From: Acinetobacter pullicarnis
Lineage (GTDB): Bacteria > Pseudomonadota > Gammaproteobacteria > Pseudomonadales > Moraxellaceae
DNA: 64,000 nt
Assembly (NCBI RefSeq): GCF_006352475.1
Contig: NZ_VCMZ01000001.1
Span: forward strand, 2,976,001 to 3,040,000
Direction of reading: 5' to 3'
This document shows positions 63,763-64,000 of this stretch, one piece after another. The notes under the pieces are model-generated. The model saw nothing but the letters and a program-made list of their open reading frames with translations. It had not been told where the DNA came from and searched no databases. Position 1 is the stretch's first letter. The number at the start of each line of letters is the position of its first letter. The position numbers and the translations under genes were made by a program.

Positions 63763-64000
63763 TTGTTTTTCATCAAAAATACAGATCGTGCTAAAAAGCA
63801 GTCATCACAGCAGCTGGATTTATGCCAATCAGCTTAAAATGCCAATATTTGTGTTCATTGATTAACATTCATCAGCTAGATGCTTTTTATTTTGAGAAAA
63901 TTGCTTAATTGTTAGCATTTAACGGGGCATCACAGCCAAAAGTAAAAAAGAAAATAAAAACGCTTGCAAGTTGAATTTTTTCATGTAGTATAATCGCAAA
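63763..64000 (+). promoter_or_regulatory. Window end, with a promoter for the next gene
   Basis: 238 bp without a gene. At the very end TTGCAA (63964-63969) and TATAAT (63989-63994) are 19 bp apart, a fair sigma-70 promoter reading out of the window. The target gene lies beyond the end. Confidence 0.45.

Overview
The window is a 64 kb piece of a gammaproteobacterial chromosome, almost certainly Acinetobacter. The base composition is AT-rich. The gene content includes the complete resistance-type efflux operon adeI-adeJ-adeK, the rplY-pth pair, an rpoD with the usual acidic linker, a fused siroheme synthase, a SbmA-type transporter, a COG4389 'recombinase-like' membrane protein and the PA3496-type small acidic protein. 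The species cannot be fixed from this sequence; AdeI differs from the A. baumannii form as I remember it. I found no tRNA, rRNA, prophage, complete insertion sequence or CRISPR array. This is mostly core chromosome.

Layout. 1-5.6 kb: end of rplY, pth, panD, a DUF1090 periplasmic protein, a DUF4401/GDYXXLXY membrane pair, and an FMN riboswitch controlling ribB. 5.6-9.2 kb: an HPP-family membrane protein divergent from a TetR regulator with a perfect 16-bp palindrome between them, a LysE exporter, a DUF1289 protein and trhO. 9.4-15 kb: a UPF0149 protein, a small acidic protein, rpoD, a ybeD-like gene, a CDGSH protein, lipB and an SCP2-like gene. 15-21 kb: an iron-dependent alcohol dehydrogenase, an APC permease and a two-gene betaine/choline-type ABC system whose binding protein is fused to the permease. 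21-27.7 kb: trmL, cysG, serS, a DUF3298 lipoprotein, a cold-shock-domain protein, lolA, rpmA and rplU. 28-38 kb: ispB, the COG4389 protein, a PAP2 phosphatase and adeIJK. 38-43 kb: two YbjQ-family genes, an SDR and valS. 43-48.7 kb: a large indolepyruvate:ferredoxin oxidoreductase, an 880-bp gene-free stretch, two unknown genes and a peptide deformylase. 48.8-64 kb: transporters (LysE, MHS-type MFS, PnuC, SbmA, DHA2-type MFS), a DedA protein, a HAD phosphatase, a crotonase, an alpha/beta hydrolase, a desaturase, a heavy-metal-binding domain protein, a lipid A acyltransferase-like protein and a LysR regulator.

How it fits together. Several genes serve cofactor supply: riboflavin (ribB), pantothenate (panD), lipoate (lipB with a ybeD neighbour), siroheme (cysG), the quinone side chain (ispB) and NAD precursors (pnuC). 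Others serve the envelope: lolA, adeIJK, PAP2, DedA, SbmA and the LpxL-like acyltransferase. Translation genes are scattered among them: pth, rplY, rplU, rpmA, serS, valS, trmL, trhO and def.

I did not find a clearly new multi-gene system. The most unusual material is non-coding. It includes a small element with 18-bp terminal inverted repeats that appears to sit inside the loop of a convergent terminator (52844-52976), a diverged partial relative at 56738, and a large palindromic element directly behind valS. There is also a 15-bp tandem repeat across the lolA stop codon, and there are several hairpin-rich leaders before transporter or acyltransferase genes.
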